From: Segetibacter koreensis DSM 18137
Lineage (GTDB): Bacteria > Bacteroidota > Bacteroidia > Chitinophagales > Chitinophagaceae
Direction: 5' to 3'
NCBI RefSeq assembly: GCF_000374045.1
Contig: NZ_KB893329.1
Coordinates: 29,811 to 93,810, forward strand
Length of the DNA: 64,000 nt
Shown here: positions 36,180 through 45,048 of the stretch, piece by piece
How positions within the stretch are numbered: the stretch's first letter is position 1
Layout of the letters: each line of letters opens with the position of its first letter
Notes under the pieces: model-generated
Told to the model about the DNA's origin: nothing
Database searches by the model: none
Seen by the model: the letters and a program-made list of their open reading frames with translations, nothing else
Translations under genes and position numbers: made by a program

Positions 36180-37469
36180 ATGGCTACAAAGTTTAAAACC
36201 GCAACATGGGCCGCGACAGCAAACATTTACGAAGTAAACCTTCGGCAGTATACACCTGGAGGAACATTTGCAGCCTTTCAAAAAGAATTGCCCCGTTTAA
36301 GGGATATGGGGGTTGATATATTATGGTTCATGCCACTGACGCCCATCAGCACTGTAAAAAGGCAAGGTACTTTGGGTAGCTATTATGCATGCAGTAACTA
36401 TACATCAGTAAACCCTGAATTTGGTGGTATAGAAGACTTTAAGCAACTGGTGATATCAGCACATAAAATGGGTTTTAAGGTTTTAATAGATTGGGTTGCC
36501 AATCATACCGGCTACGACCACATATGGACAAAGCAACATCCGGATTTTTATAAGAAAAATATTGAAGGTCATTTTTACGATTCGCATGGCTGGGAAGATG
36601 TGATTGATTTGGATTATACTAACCGGCAGTTGTGGGAGGTAATGGTTGAAGAAATGAACTTTTGGATTCTTACATTTGATATCGACGGTTTCAGGTGCGA
36701 CATGGCCCATTTGGTGCCTTTAAATTTTTGGTTGTATGCAAGGACTTTGCTGGACAGGAAGAAAAAACTGTTTTGGCTGGCAGAGACTGAAGAACCGGAC
36801 TATCACGAGGTTTTTGATGCAACATACGGCTGGGAACTGCTACATATAATGGAAGCGATTTATAAAAATAAAGCGTCTCTTGAAAACCTTTTAAATGTCT
36901 TAGAGACATACGATACCATTTTTCCTGCTGATGCGCTACGGACGTTTTTTGTAAGCAACCACGACGAAAACTCACACAGTGGAAGCGAGTATGAACGGTT
37001 GGGAGAAAGTGTAAAAGCTTTTACAGTGTTATGCGCTACATGGAAAAACAGTTTGCCAATGCTCTATAGTGGCCAGGAAATGCCAAACAGAAAACGTTTA
37101 AAATTCTTTGATAAAGACCCGATTGAATGGACAGGACAATACCTACTGCATGATTTTTACAAAGTATTGCTTTCTGTAAGAAAAACATGTAGTGCGCTAA
37201 GAGCAGGAGATGAACAAGCGATAACGAGAATTATAAATACAAATGCTCTTGATTACATTTTTGCGTTCATAAGAAAGCATGAAGAAAATGAAGTGCTGGT
37301 GATTTTAAATTTATCCCATTCCTCAAGATTGAGATTTAAAATAACAGATGATTTTATCAGCGGCAGATTTACAAGTGCTTTTTCAGGAATTGAAGTAGAT
37401 ATAAGTTCTCTTACCACTTTTGAATTGCAGAAGTGGCAATATTTATTATTCTACAGAACCATTGGGTAA
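36180..37469 (+). CDS. Alpha-amylase family protein (GH13)
   Basis: A 429-residue intracellular glycosidase (no signal peptide). The four GH13 regions are visible: D-W-V-A-N-H at 104-109, G-F-R-C-D at 170-174 with nucleophile Asp174, W-L-A-E-T with acid/base Glu202, and V-S-N-H-D with Asp262. The catalytic triad is therefore intact. The C-terminal beta domain is short. It begins directly at the barrel (I-Y-E-V-N-L-R-Q-Y), as in maltodextrin-acting enzymes. It is divergent from ispH and ends 70 bp before a bidirectional terminator. Likely substrates are alpha-1,4-glucans or trehalose-type sugars; not resolved. Confidence 0.9.
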   Translation: MATKFKTATWAATANIYEVNLRQYTPGGTFAAFQKELPRLRDMGVDILWFMPLTPISTVKRQGTLGSYYACSNYTSVNPEFGGIEDFKQLVISAHKMGFKVLIDWVANHTGYDHIWTKQHPDFYKKNIEGHFYDSHGWEDVIDLDYTNRQLWEVMVEEMNFWILTFDIDGFRCDMAHLVPLNFWLYARTLLDRKKKLFWLAETEEPDYHEVFDATYGWELLHIMEAIYKNKASLENLLNVLETYDTIFPADALRTFFVSNHDENSHSGSEYERLGESVKAFTVLCATWKNSLPMLYSGQEMPNRKRLKFFDKDPIEWTGQYLLHDFYKVLLSVRKTCSALRAGDEQAITRIINTNALDYIFAFIRKHEENEVLVILNLSHSSRLRFKITDDFISGRFTSAFSGIEVDISSLTTFELQKWQYLLFYRTIG

Positions 37470-37538
37470 AAAATTTAAAGAATTTGCATAAAGAGAATTT
37501 TCTCTCTTTTACAAGCATTGACGTTGTAAGCTTAAATA

Positions 37539-37568
37539 AAAATGGCTGCCAGAAAAGGCAGCCATTTT
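37539..37568. terminator. Bidirectional terminator between GH13 and degP/Q genes
   Basis: A 12-bp perfect stem, AAAATGGCTGCC (37539-37550) with GGCAGCCATTTT (37557-37568), around the loop AGAAAA. A- and T-rich ends allow action in both directions between the convergent genes. Confidence 0.88.
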
Positions 37569-37594
37569 AGCTACTAAAAGTTATTTGACATTTT

Positions 37595-39100
37595 TTATTC
37601 ACCCAAGTTTAGCGGATAGCCATAACTACCTTCATAACCAGGATAAACCCCTTCCAGTTTTACTGTACTGCCTTTATATTTTTCTAATGCAGCCCGCAAA
37701 TCATCAACGTTTTTAACAACAATTCCGTTGACACTTGTTATTACAAATCCATCCTGCATTTTTGTTTTACTTAATATACCACTGCCTATTTTTTTCACAA
37801 CTACCCCTCCTGGAACATCAAGGGTTGTAGCAGTTTTTTTATCAAGTGGTTCAAGCTGAGCTCCCAGCTTTTCAATAATTGTCGTGTTTTTTACAACATC
37901 CGTATTTCCTGCCCGGTTTTTAAGTGTAAGAGTAACTGTATTTTCTTTACCGGCTCTTAAGTAGGTTACAGTTACTTTATCTCCGGGTTTGTATCGGGTT
38001 ACCTGTTCAACCATTTCAGGCCCTGTAGTTACCTTTACGTTATTTATTTTAGTTACAATATCTCCTTTCTTTATTCCCGCAACATATGCAGCTCCGCCAA
38101 CGGGTGCATCGCCTACCAATACACCTTCACCTTCTTTTAATCCATATTCTTTCCTTTCTTCATCTGAAGGATCTTCCATGGAATATTGAATTCCAAGAAA
38201 AGCTCTTTGTACAGTTCCAAACTTCAGCAAATCATTTACTACCTTTTTTACAATATTTACAGGAATTGCGTAAGAATAGCCTGCATAACTACCTGTAGGA
38301 GAAGCAATAGCAGAATTGATACCGATAAGTTGTCCGTCCGTGTTTATAAGTGCACCACCACTATTTCCAGGGTTTACAGCAGCATCAGTCTGAAGAAAAC
38401 TTTCAATAGGGCTTTCACTTTGCCTGCGGTTTATTCCGATAGACCTTGATTTTGCACTAATAATACCGGCAGTTACGGTTACATCTAAGGTGAGTGGGTA
38501 ACCAACTGCAAGAACCCATTGACCTAACTTAACCTCATCGCTATTGCCATACACCATATACGGAAAACTTTTACCGTCGATCTTTAACACAGCAATATCA
38601 CTGCTTGGATCAGCACCTATCAGGGTCGCTTTGTAAGAACGCTTATTATTTAGGGTGATATTTATATCATCGGCTCCATCAATAACATGGTTGTTTGTGA
38701 CAATATATCCATCATCACTTATCAAAACTCCGCTACCGCTGGCGCGTTGTTCGGGGATAGTTTGAGAATTTGGCCCTCCGAAAAGATCCCCAAAATCATC
38801 ACCAAACAGGTCTGAAAAAGGGTTTCGACCACGAGGCAGGTTATTAGTTGCCTGTCGCGCTTTTGTTTTGGTTTTTATATGAACTACTGCTGGAGTTGCT
38901 GATGTTGAAGCGGCAGTAAAATCAACAGGTCCCACTGCTTTCGTTCCATCGAAAAAGCCAGCATAATTGACCGGCAGTTTTCCTGGATCCTGCATTCCCG
39001 CTGTTTGAGTAGTTTGCCATCTGTTATACCCCCAAACACTTGCAAGTGCAGTGGCACAACTGATAAGAACTACTAAAAAAATGTTTTTCAGTTTCATCAT
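37595..39100 (-). CDS. Do-like periplasmic serine protease (DegP/DegQ/HtrA)
   Basis: A 501-residue trypsin-like protease with an N-terminal membrane/signal segment (about residues 4-25). The catalytic triad is His138 (T-N-N-H-V-I), Asp168 (S-S-D-I-A-V-L) and Ser247 (N-P-G-N-S-G-G-A). A low-complexity Phe/Gly/Asp segment (about 92-110) precedes the protease domain, corresponding to the LA loop. Two PDZ domains follow (about 290-390 and 410-495). It degrades or refolds damaged envelope proteins. It could start at the second ATG, one codon on. It is a single-gene unit. Confidence 0.93.
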   Translation of the reverse strand: MMKLKNIFLVVLISCATALASVWGYNRWQTTQTAGMQDPGKLPVNYAGFFDGTKAVGPVDFTAASTSATPAVVHIKTKTKARQATNNLPRGRNPFSDLFGDDFGDLFGGPNSQTIPEQRASGSGVLISDDGYIVTNNHVIDGADDINITLNNKRSYKATLIGADPSSDIAVLKIDGKSFPYMVYGNSDEVKLGQWVLAVGYPLTLDVTVTAGIISAKSRSIGINRRQSESPIESFLQTDAAVNPGNSGGALINTDGQLIGINSAIASPTGSYAGYSYAIPVNIVKKVVNDLLKFGTVQRAFLGIQYSMEDPSDEERKEYGLKEGEGVLVGDAPVGGAAYVAGIKKGDIVTKINNVKVTTGPEMVEQVTRYKPGDKVTVTYLRAGKENTVTLTLKNRAGNTDVVKNTTIIEKLGAQLEPLDKKTATTLDVPGGVVVKKIGSGILSKTKMQDGFVITSVNGIVVKNVDDLRAALEKYKGSTVKLEGVYPGYEGSYGYPLNLGE

Positions 39101-39380
39101 CTGTTTTTTATAGAGTTGTCAAAATATATGCCTTTCTACAGACAAAGAAACAATTCTAATTAAACTCATTAATTACCGCTTAACGCATTTAACAAATAGT
39201 TCACGAAGGTTGTCGTAGAAAGATAAAAAGTCATATTCCTTTGTCAAAATTAAATGATAAATGACGTAACGGCATTATCAATTATGAATTTAAATCATTT
39301 TTATAAAAGCTATGAAACTATTCTGTTTCGCACATAGCAAATGGTCGAGATGTAAAACCTGGATTAACGGAAGGGTTTTT

Positions 39381-40376
39381 CTATAAACTAAGGGCAAATT
39401 TCATTGTATCAATACCATCGGCATAGTCAGTAAGAAGCGGTTTTTGTGCCGTGCCAAAAGGTATTGCAGTATGACCAATAACACACTGAATGTTTTCATT
39501 ATTTTTCAAAGCATTCAACTGTGTTTCGCTGTCGTAGTATTCGTAATTCACCTGGCTTACAGCGGTAAAAACAGAAGGATTTTCGGTCAATAAAACGGTT
39601 CCATTGGTCATGTAGAACTTATTACCCATCATTAGTAACGCCAGCTGGTAGTCATAATTATGCTTGTATTTGTGGAAATCTTCGTAATGCTGATACTTGT
39701 TTAGCGCCTGTAACAATCCTTCAAAATTATAATTGTGCGGAACGTAGAGTTTTGTGACGTTTCTACAACCTAAACCAAAATAAGTTTGTATATCATCTGC
39801 AAGTTTTTCCAGCTCTTCACTGGTTTCTGTTCCATCAATCACCGCCACACTAGTACGGTTTCTACGTATGATGTGTGGATACTTGCTAAAATAATACTCA
39901 AAATACCGGCTTGAATTATTGCTTCCTGTTGCTATGTAGGCATCGCACCCTTTGAGATTTTCAGCAAATGCAATGTAATCTCCTGTTTCAGGTTGCAACT
40001 CAACCATGATAGAAACGAGGTGTTTTGTAAGAAGGTTGTCTTTTGATGAAAGTTTAATTAATTGCTTATGACCCGTTATAAAAATACAAAGCATATCATG
40101 AAAACCAACCATAGGTATGTTACCTGCCATCACTACGCCGACAGTCATAGGGTTTGTATTTTTAGAAGGTACTTTATATTCCTCGACCCATGCTTCAAGT
40201 TTATCTTTTTGTAAAAAAGATGAAACAATATTATCTGAAGCCATTTCTATAAATTCCGGCACAAACCAGGGATTAGCTCTGCTAGCACGCTCCTTTATGG
40301 CTATCCAGTCTTGGCCATTATTTTGCATATAATCTCCAAGCTTAACCAATATCTCAATTCGTTGTTGTAAAGTCAT
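39381..40376 (-). CDS. LuxC-type acyl-CoA reductase
   Basis: A 331-residue enzyme of the LuxC/acyl-CoA reductase fold, related to aldehyde dehydrogenases. The dinucleotide region shows G-V-V-M-A-G-N-I-P-M-V-G-F-H-D. I-A-T-G-S-N-N-S-S-R-Y-F and R-R-N-R-T-S-V-A-V follow. The probable catalytic cysteine is Cys204 in F-G-L-G-C-R-N-V-T. It reduces acyl thioesters to aldehydes in known cases; no lux genes are near. It is divergent from a two-cluster ferredoxin across 65 bp, with promoter motifs in each direction. The physiological substrate in Bacteroidota is not known to me. Confidence 0.85.
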   Translation of the reverse strand: MTLQQRIEILVKLGDYMQNNGQDWIAIKERASRANPWFVPEFIEMASDNIVSSFLQKDKLEAWVEEYKVPSKNTNPMTVGVVMAGNIPMVGFHDMLCIFITGHKQLIKLSSKDNLLTKHLVSIMVELQPETGDYIAFAENLKGCDAYIATGSNNSSRYFEYYFSKYPHIIRRNRTSVAVIDGTETSEELEKLADDIQTYFGLGCRNVTKLYVPHNYNFEGLLQALNKYQHYEDFHKYKHNYDYQLALLMMGNKFYMTNGTVLLTENPSVFTAVSQVNYEYYDSETQLNALKNNENIQCVIGHTAIPFGTAQKPLLTDYADGIDTMKFALSL

Positions 40377-40396
40377 TTTCCAAAACCTTATTTTTG
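40365..40396 (+). promoter_or_regulatory. Promoter of the ferredoxin gene (Bacteroidota type)
   Basis: TTG at 40365-40367, then a 21-base spacer and TATTTTTG at 40389-40396. This matches the TTTG / TAnnTTTG consensus of Bacteroidota housekeeping promoters and would give a leader of about 40 bases. Confidence 0.5.
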
Positions 40397-40401
40397 CATT
40401 G

Positions 40402-40409
40402 CAAAACTA
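40402..40409 (-). promoter_or_regulatory. Promoter -7 element of the LuxC-type gene
   Basis: On the minus strand TAGTTTTG fits TAnnTTTG, 25 bases from the ATG. No good -33 TTTG is visible at the usual distance. It nearly abuts the ferredoxin -7 element on the other strand, so the two promoters are back to back. Confidence 0.45.
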
Positions 40410-40441
40410 CATTGAATAATACTATATAAACAGAAAACAAA

Positions 40442-40789
40442 ATGGCAATAAAAATAACTGATGAATGTATAAATTGCGGGGCTTGCGAACCCGAGTGTCC
40501 TAACAATGCAATTTATGAAGGTGGCGTAGAATGGGCAATGAGCGATGGAACTGCTGTAAAAGGATCTTATGTTTTACTGGATGGTACGGTGGTAGACGCA
40601 AACCAGAGAATGACACCGATTTCGATTGACACTTATTATATTACTCCTAATAAATGTACAGAGTGCCAGGGGTTTCATGAAGAGCCGCAATGTGCTGCAG
40701 TTTGCCCTGTTGATTGTTGTGTACCGGATGAAATGTATATAGAAACCGTAGAGGAATTGATGGCAAAAAAAGAAAAAATGCATTTATAA
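40442..40789 (+). CDS. 4Fe-4S dicluster ferredoxin
   Basis: A 115-residue ferredoxin. The first cluster motif is [12 protein letters not shown] near residue 11. The second is [18 protein letters not shown] with a widened spacing between the second and third cysteines, as in ferredoxins carrying an insert there. A segment of about 40 residues separates the motifs. It carries electrons at low potential. It is divergent from the LuxC-type acyl-CoA reductase; a shared pathway is inferred from position only. Confidence 0.9.
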   Translation: MAIKITDECINCGACEPECPNNAIYEGGVEWAMSDGTAVKGSYVLLDGTVVDANQRMTPISIDTYYITPNKCTECQGFHEEPQCAAVCPVDCCVPDEMYIETVEELMAKKEKMHL

Positions 40790-40803
40790 AATCTAAATCT
40801 TTC

Positions 40804-40836
40804 TTTATAAAATATAAAATTTATAAAATATAAAAT
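40804..40836. repeat. Short AT-rich tandem repeat
   Basis: TTTATAAAATATAAAAT occurs twice with a 16-base period, directly after the ferredoxin gene and before its terminator. It is probably replication slippage in AT-rich DNA. Confidence 0.75.
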
Positions 40837-40842
40837 ACATCT

Positions 40843-40873
40843 AAAAAGGTGAAGGATCTCTCTTCGCCTTTTT
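40843..40873. terminator. Bidirectional terminator between ferredoxin and yqgE
   Basis: A 12-bp stem with one G-U pair, AAAAAGGTGAAG (40843-40854) with CTTCGCCTTTTT (40862-40873), and a 7-base loop. It stands between the convergent ends of the two genes. Confidence 0.88.
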
Positions 40874-40893
40874 CTTTTGATTTCAATAATAAT

Positions 40894-41445
40894 TCAGTTT
40901 AATTGAGGATCAATGGGGTAATTCACCATTTGCACATATTCACCACCGAGTTGCTTCAGGGCTTCTTTCCAGGTATTATCAACATTTGCAGTAAATATAA
41001 TTTTTCGCGTACCCTGGCTGGTTATCCAGCTTTTAGATTTCATTTCTTCTTCCAGCTGTCCCACTCCCCAGCCGCTATAGCCAATAAAAAAACGGATATC
41101 GCGTTTAGTTAAACGATTTGCTTTTATAAGCTCTACAACCGTTTCAAAGTCGCCTCCCCAACATATTTGGTCAGTGATACTAACTCCGCCGGGAATAAGA
41201 TCGGGGCACTGATGTAGAAAATGAAGTGTATCGACCTGCACCGGACCACCATAATAAACCGGGAAATCAAATGATTCAAGGTCTGTTATCAATTCGCCAA
41301 GAATCTGGTCGTATTTTCTATTAAGCACAAAGCCAAAACTGCCTTCGTCTTTGTGTTCACACATAAAAACAACAGACCTCATAAAGTTAGGATCGCGTAA
41401 GAAAGGATCTGCTATTAACAGTTTTCCAGGGGCTAGTTCATCCAT
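40894..41445 (-). CDS. YqgE/AlgH family protein
   Basis: A 183-residue protein with the family opening P-G-K-L-L-I-A-D-P-F-L-R-D-P-N-F, then S-V-V-F-M-C-E-H, G-S-F-G-F-V-L-N-R and V-Y-Y-G-G-P-V. It also has the F-I-G-Y-S-G-W-G-V-G-Q-L-E-E-E-M signature. Length is usual. The family is widespread and conserved but its biochemical role is unsettled. It is convergent with the ferredoxin gene and divergent from a histidine kinase. Confidence 0.93.
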   Translation of the reverse strand: MDELAPGKLLIADPFLRDPNFMRSVVFMCEHKDEGSFGFVLNRKYDQILGELITDLESFDFPVYYGGPVQVDTLHFLHQCPDLIPGGVSITDQICWGGDFETVVELIKANRLTKRDIRFFIGYSGWGVGQLEEEMKSKSWITSQGTRKIIFTANVDNTWKEALKQLGGEYVQMVNYPIDPQLN

Positions 41446-41584
41446 ATCGAAAAGTTACTACATATTAAAGGTTAACAAAAATATTTCCATAAAAAATATT
41501 TTCTGTGTCAATAAGGCGTTAAAAACTGCAAAAGTTTTTTTTGATATAGGTTAAGCGGTAATATTGAAGTCTATATTTGTATTG

Positions 41585-42922
41585 ATGAAGAGAATTTTCC
41601 CCGTAATTATTGTATTAATAACACTTTCCTTACTTGGTATTATCGTGCTCCAGGTAAGCTGGTTTAGAGATATGACAGCATTGCGGCAGGAACAGATAAA
41701 ACAAAAGGCAGAAGAGGCGACGACCGAGGTGGCAATTGAATTAAGCAGGCATGCATCCATAGCCCCTTACATGAAAATTCCGCGTAAACCCGGTTTAAGC
41801 CTGCTGCCAGAAGACTACGGTATAGGTTATACAAGACCAACTATTTCTCAGCATTATTCTGATTTTGAAATAAAAGAAAAACTGCAAAAGTCTTTTAATC
41901 AAAAAGATTTAAAAGACGTTCACTTTGAGTTTGGAGTCACATCTAACTCTAATGCATATAATTTAGAACTGCAATCGCAAAACTTTATTAAGGAAGCAAA
42001 TGATGAAGTTCATAACAAAAGAGTGATAGTTCCAATAATACCTGAAAGTGGAAATGAACTTGAAGGTCTTGTGCCATTTGAGCATTTAATTCTTATTATT
42101 CCTGACCTTAAAACCCAGGTTTGGGAATCTATGGTGTGGATGATTATCGGTGCGCTCGTATTTACTTTTATAATTATTACGGCTTTTGGAGTTACTGTTC
42201 AGGCGCTTCTTCGTCAAAAGAAGCTAAGTGAAATTAAAACCGATTTCATTAATAATATGACTCATGAGTTTAAAACTCCACTAGCTACTATTTCCCTTGC
42301 CGTAGATGCTTTGAGAAATGAAAAAGTAATGGCGCAGCCCGATAAAATGAGTTATTTCAGTGGTATTATTAAAGAGGAAAACAAACGGATGAATAAGCAT
42401 GTAGAGACAATTTTACAGGCTGCCCTAATGGATAAACAGGAGTTGAAACTTAACATGAAGAAGGTGCATGCACATGAACTTTTGAGAAATGCACTAAACA
42501 ATTACCAGTTACAAATACAGGATAAAAACGGAAAGGTTGAAATAAATTTAGATGCGGAAAATGATGAAATTATTGCAGACGAAGCCCATTTTACCAACTT
42601 GCTGTCCAACTTAATTGATAATGCTATTAAATATTCTAAGGAAAATCTCGTATTAAGAATTTCCACTGTTGATTATGGTAAATTCTTACAGATAAGAATT
42701 CAGGATAATGGTATTGGAATGAACAAGGAAACAGTAAAAAGGATTTTTGAAAAGTTTTACCGTGCCCATACCGGCAATTTACACAATGTGAAAGGGTTTG
42801 GGTTGGGAATGAATTATGTAAAAACGGTGATAGATGTACATAAAGGACGCATAAAAGTAGACAGTACCTTAGGTAAAGGAAGCTGCTTTACTGTTGAGGT
42901 TCCATTAGCAGAGAAGAGTTGA
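41585..42922 (+). CDS. Sensor histidine kinase
   Basis: A 445-residue membrane kinase, started at ATG 41585; a TTG 21 bases upstream is unlikely. A first helix (residues 5-25), a periplasmic sensor region of about 140 residues without a domain I recognise, and a second helix (about 185-207) precede the kinase core. The H-box N-N-M-T-H-E-F-K-T-P-L-A-T holds His227. The ATPase has N-L-I-D-N-A-I-K-Y-S, D-N-G-I-G-M and G-F-G-L-G-M-N-Y-V. No response-regulator gene is adjacent, although such kinases usually have one beside them. Confidence 0.9.
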   Translation: MKRIFPVIIVLITLSLLGIIVLQVSWFRDMTALRQEQIKQKAEEATTEVAIELSRHASIAPYMKIPRKPGLSLLPEDYGIGYTRPTISQHYSDFEIKEKLQKSFNQKDLKDVHFEFGVTSNSNAYNLELQSQNFIKEANDEVHNKRVIVPIIPESGNELEGLVPFEHLILIIPDLKTQVWESMVWMIIGALVFTFIIITAFGVTVQALLRQKKLSEIKTDFINNMTHEFKTPLATISLAVDALRNEKVMAQPDKMSYFSGIIKEENKRMNKHVETILQAALMDKQELKLNMKKVHAHELLRNALNNYQLQIQDKNGKVEINLDAENDEIIADEAHFTNLLSNLIDNAIKYSKENLVLRISTVDYGKFLQIRIQDNGIGMNKETVKRIFEKFYRAHTGNLHNVKGFGLGMNYVKTVIDVHKGRIKVDSTLGKGSCFTVEVPLAEKS

Positions 42923-43025
42923 TAGTTGGTGAGATATTATGCTGGATTTCGTATTACCAGTTGACAAATAAGTTTTTCCGCCCAAAATGATGATATCAAT
43001 TTTTTCCAAAACTCTAATTTCTTAT

Positions 43026-44255
43026 TCACTTTGCCCATAGCAAACAGCCATCTCCATAACTGAGAAATCGAAAATCATTATTTAGAGCGTACTCATAAAT
43101 TTTCTTCCATTCACTGCCTACAATTGCAGCTATCAGCAAAAGTAAAGTTGATTGTGGTTGGTGAAAGTTGGTTATTATGCCTTTAGCAATTTTGAGAGTG
43201 TAGCCGGGGGCAATAAGAATTTGTGTTTTAGTGATGAGTCTCGTTAATTTATTTTTTATTAGCCACGCATGTAGGCTTAATAAAGCATCTTTTGCTAAAA
43301 TCTCATCTTTTGCAATTTCATACGGGTCCCATTGTTTTACACTTATTTCATCTACAGTTGCGTTTGGTTGAGCTATTAATTTTACTCCCATCCAATAAAG
43401 GCTTTCAATTGTTCTTAACGAAGTTGTTCCAACTGCTACAATTGTTTTATCCGTGTATTTAATCAGATTTTCAATTGCATTAGCCGTTACTTCTATAAAT
43501 TCTGCGTGCATTTCATGTTCATTCAATCTTTCGCTTTTAACAGGCTTAAAAGTGCCAGCACCTACATGGAGTGTAACAAATTCCTTTTTAATATTTTTTG
43601 CTGCTAATTTTTCAAAAACTGTATCAGTAAAATGAAGTCCGGCTGTGGGCGCAGCAACAGATCCATCAAATTTTGCATAAATTGTCTGATACCTGCTTTT
43701 GTCCTCTTCTTCAACGTCGCGATGAAGATAAGGAGGTAAAGGCATAAAGCCGGCCAGGTGCAAAACTTCTGCAAATGACAATTCTGCCGGGTTCCAGTTC
43801 AATTCAATAATAAAGCAATCTGCTAACCGGTCCACAATGGCTGCTTCTAAAATAACTCCTCCTCCCACGCCCGTTATAATCTTTTTAAGAACCATTCCGT
43901 GTTTCCATTTACTTGCTCCGCCAATGAGACATTTCCAGGTCACTTTTCCTTTTTGAAGCATTGCTGTTGTAATATCAGCGTATTTGTCATCGGGCTCTAA
44001 GCAAAAAATTTCAATAACCGCCCCTGTCGGCTTCTGGAAAAGCAAACGAGCCTCAATGACCTTAGTGTTATTAAAAATCATTAAGGTTTCAACAGGGAGA
44101 AATTCATCAAGCTGGCGATAAACAGAAGTAATGATCTCTCGGTTTTTGTAAACCAGTAATTTGCTTTTGTCCCTTTCCTCCAAGGGATATTTGGCAATCC
44201 GTTCCGATGGAAGGTCGTAAGTATAATCAGAAATTGTTAAGTTTTTAGGATCCAT
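43026..44255 (-). CDS. queA: tRNA preQ1(34) S-adenosylmethionine ribosyltransferase-isomerase
   Basis: A 409-residue enzyme making epoxyqueuosine in tRNA. It opens with Y-D-L-P-S-E-R-I-A-K-Y-P, typical of QueA. G-A-V-I-E-I-F-C-L-E, A-A-P-T-A-G-L-H-F-T and L-H-V-G-A-G-T-F-K-P-V follow, with F-H-Q-P-Q-S-T-L-L near the C-terminus. It is longer than the E. coli enzyme (356), as in other Bacteroidota. It is convergent with the histidine kinase and divergent from the dcw cluster. A queuosine-precursor transporter lies at the left edge of the window. Confidence 0.95.
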   Translation of the reverse strand: MDPKNLTISDYTYDLPSERIAKYPLEERDKSKLLVYKNREIITSVYRQLDEFLPVETLMIFNNTKVIEARLLFQKPTGAVIEIFCLEPDDKYADITTAMLQKGKVTWKCLIGGASKWKHGMVLKKIITGVGGGVILEAAIVDRLADCFIIELNWNPAELSFAEVLHLAGFMPLPPYLHRDVEEEDKSRYQTIYAKFDGSVAAPTAGLHFTDTVFEKLAAKNIKKEFVTLHVGAGTFKPVKSERLNEHEMHAEFIEVTANAIENLIKYTDKTIVAVGTTSLRTIESLYWMGVKLIAQPNATVDEISVKQWDPYEIAKDEILAKDALLSLHAWLIKNKLTRLITKTQILIAPGYTLKIAKGIITNFHQPQSTLLLLIAAIVGSEWKKIYEYALNNDFRFLSYGDGCLLWAK

Positions 44256-44521
44256 AGTAAATAAATTGGCAAAAGTAATTATTACCGCACAATAGTTCTG
44301 TCTCCTGGCTTTTGCTTCAAAAAAATGAATTAAGACTAGTTGATGAGTGGAATGGCTAACTTAGAATGTTGATAATAAACAAATTAACACTTTATCCACC
44401 GCAATTCACATTATTATTACCAAACATACTAGCAGAAAATATCTTCAAAGCTAATACTGCATTGGGTTTAAGAGTAGATTGTTATGTGGATAAAAAGAAA
44501 AAAACTTTAATTTCGATAAAA

Positions 44522-44547
44522 GTGGGAAAAAGTGTTATTTTGTGGTA
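44522..44547 (+). promoter_or_regulatory. MraZ operator: three direct repeats spaced 10 bp
   Basis: GTGGGA (44522), GTGTTA (44532) and GTGGTA (44542) start exactly 10 bases apart, 31-56 bases before the mraZ ATG. MraZ is known to bind tandem TGGG-type boxes in its own promoter. TTATTTTG at 44535-44542, close to a TAnnTTTG -7 element, lies inside the boxes, so binding would block the promoter; that part is inference. Confidence 0.7.
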
Positions 44548-44577
44548 AGAAATGGAATTTTAATTCAATTAATAACA

Positions 44578-45039
44578 ATGGCTGCTTTTTTAGGTGAATA
44601 TGAAGCTACTCTCGACCCGAAAGGGCGCTTCCTTTTACCGGCTGGTTTTAAAAAGCAGCTTAGGGAAGGTGAAAACACTTTTGTGTTAAGCAGAGGTATT
44701 GAGAGGTGTCTGACGTTGTATCCTATGAGTAGTTGGGAGCCCATTGTTCAAAAAATTAATTCGCTTAATGATTTTGACCCAAAAGTACGTGCATTTCGGC
44801 GGCAGTTTTTAGGGGGAGCCACAGAAGTGGAATTGGATACAGCGGGAAGAATGCTGCTGCCACCGACTTTAAAAGAGTATGCAGACCTTTCAAAAGATAT
44901 AATACTGGTTGCAGCTCTTGATAAAATAGAAATTTGGGATTCAGCAAAATATAAAAAGCTCTTTGAAGAAATGGCTCCGGAAGACTTCAGCCAACTGGCA
45001 GCCGAAGTAATGATGGATAAACCGGTTATTAACCTATAA
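44578..45039 (+). CDS. mraZ: Division/cell wall cluster transcriptional regulator MraZ
   Basis: A 153-residue DNA-binding protein of the AbrB-like SpoVT fold in two copies. I start it at ATG 44578 (M-A-A-F-L-G-E-Y-E-A-T-L-D-P-K-G-R-F), not at the GTG 36 bases upstream, which lies inside the operator. Each half carries a D-x-x-G-R motif: D-P-K-G-R-F-L-L-P near residue 13 and D-T-A-G-R-M-L-L-P near 87. It represses the dcw cluster by binding the repeats in front of it. rsmH follows after 9 bp. Confidence 0.95.
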   Translation: MAAFLGEYEATLDPKGRFLLPAGFKKQLREGENTFVLSRGIERCLTLYPMSSWEPIVQKINSLNDFDPKVRAFRRQFLGGATEVELDTAGRMLLPPTLKEYADLSKDIILVAALDKIEIWDSAKYKKLFEEMAPEDFSQLAAEVMMDKPVINL

Positions 45040-45048
45040 GGGAAAAGT

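Noticed and set aside
44366..44548. A 60-codon plus-strand frame in front of mraZ
   Set aside because: It covers the mraZ promoter and operator, has no protein-like composition and ends inside the MraZ boxes; better read as regulatory DNA.
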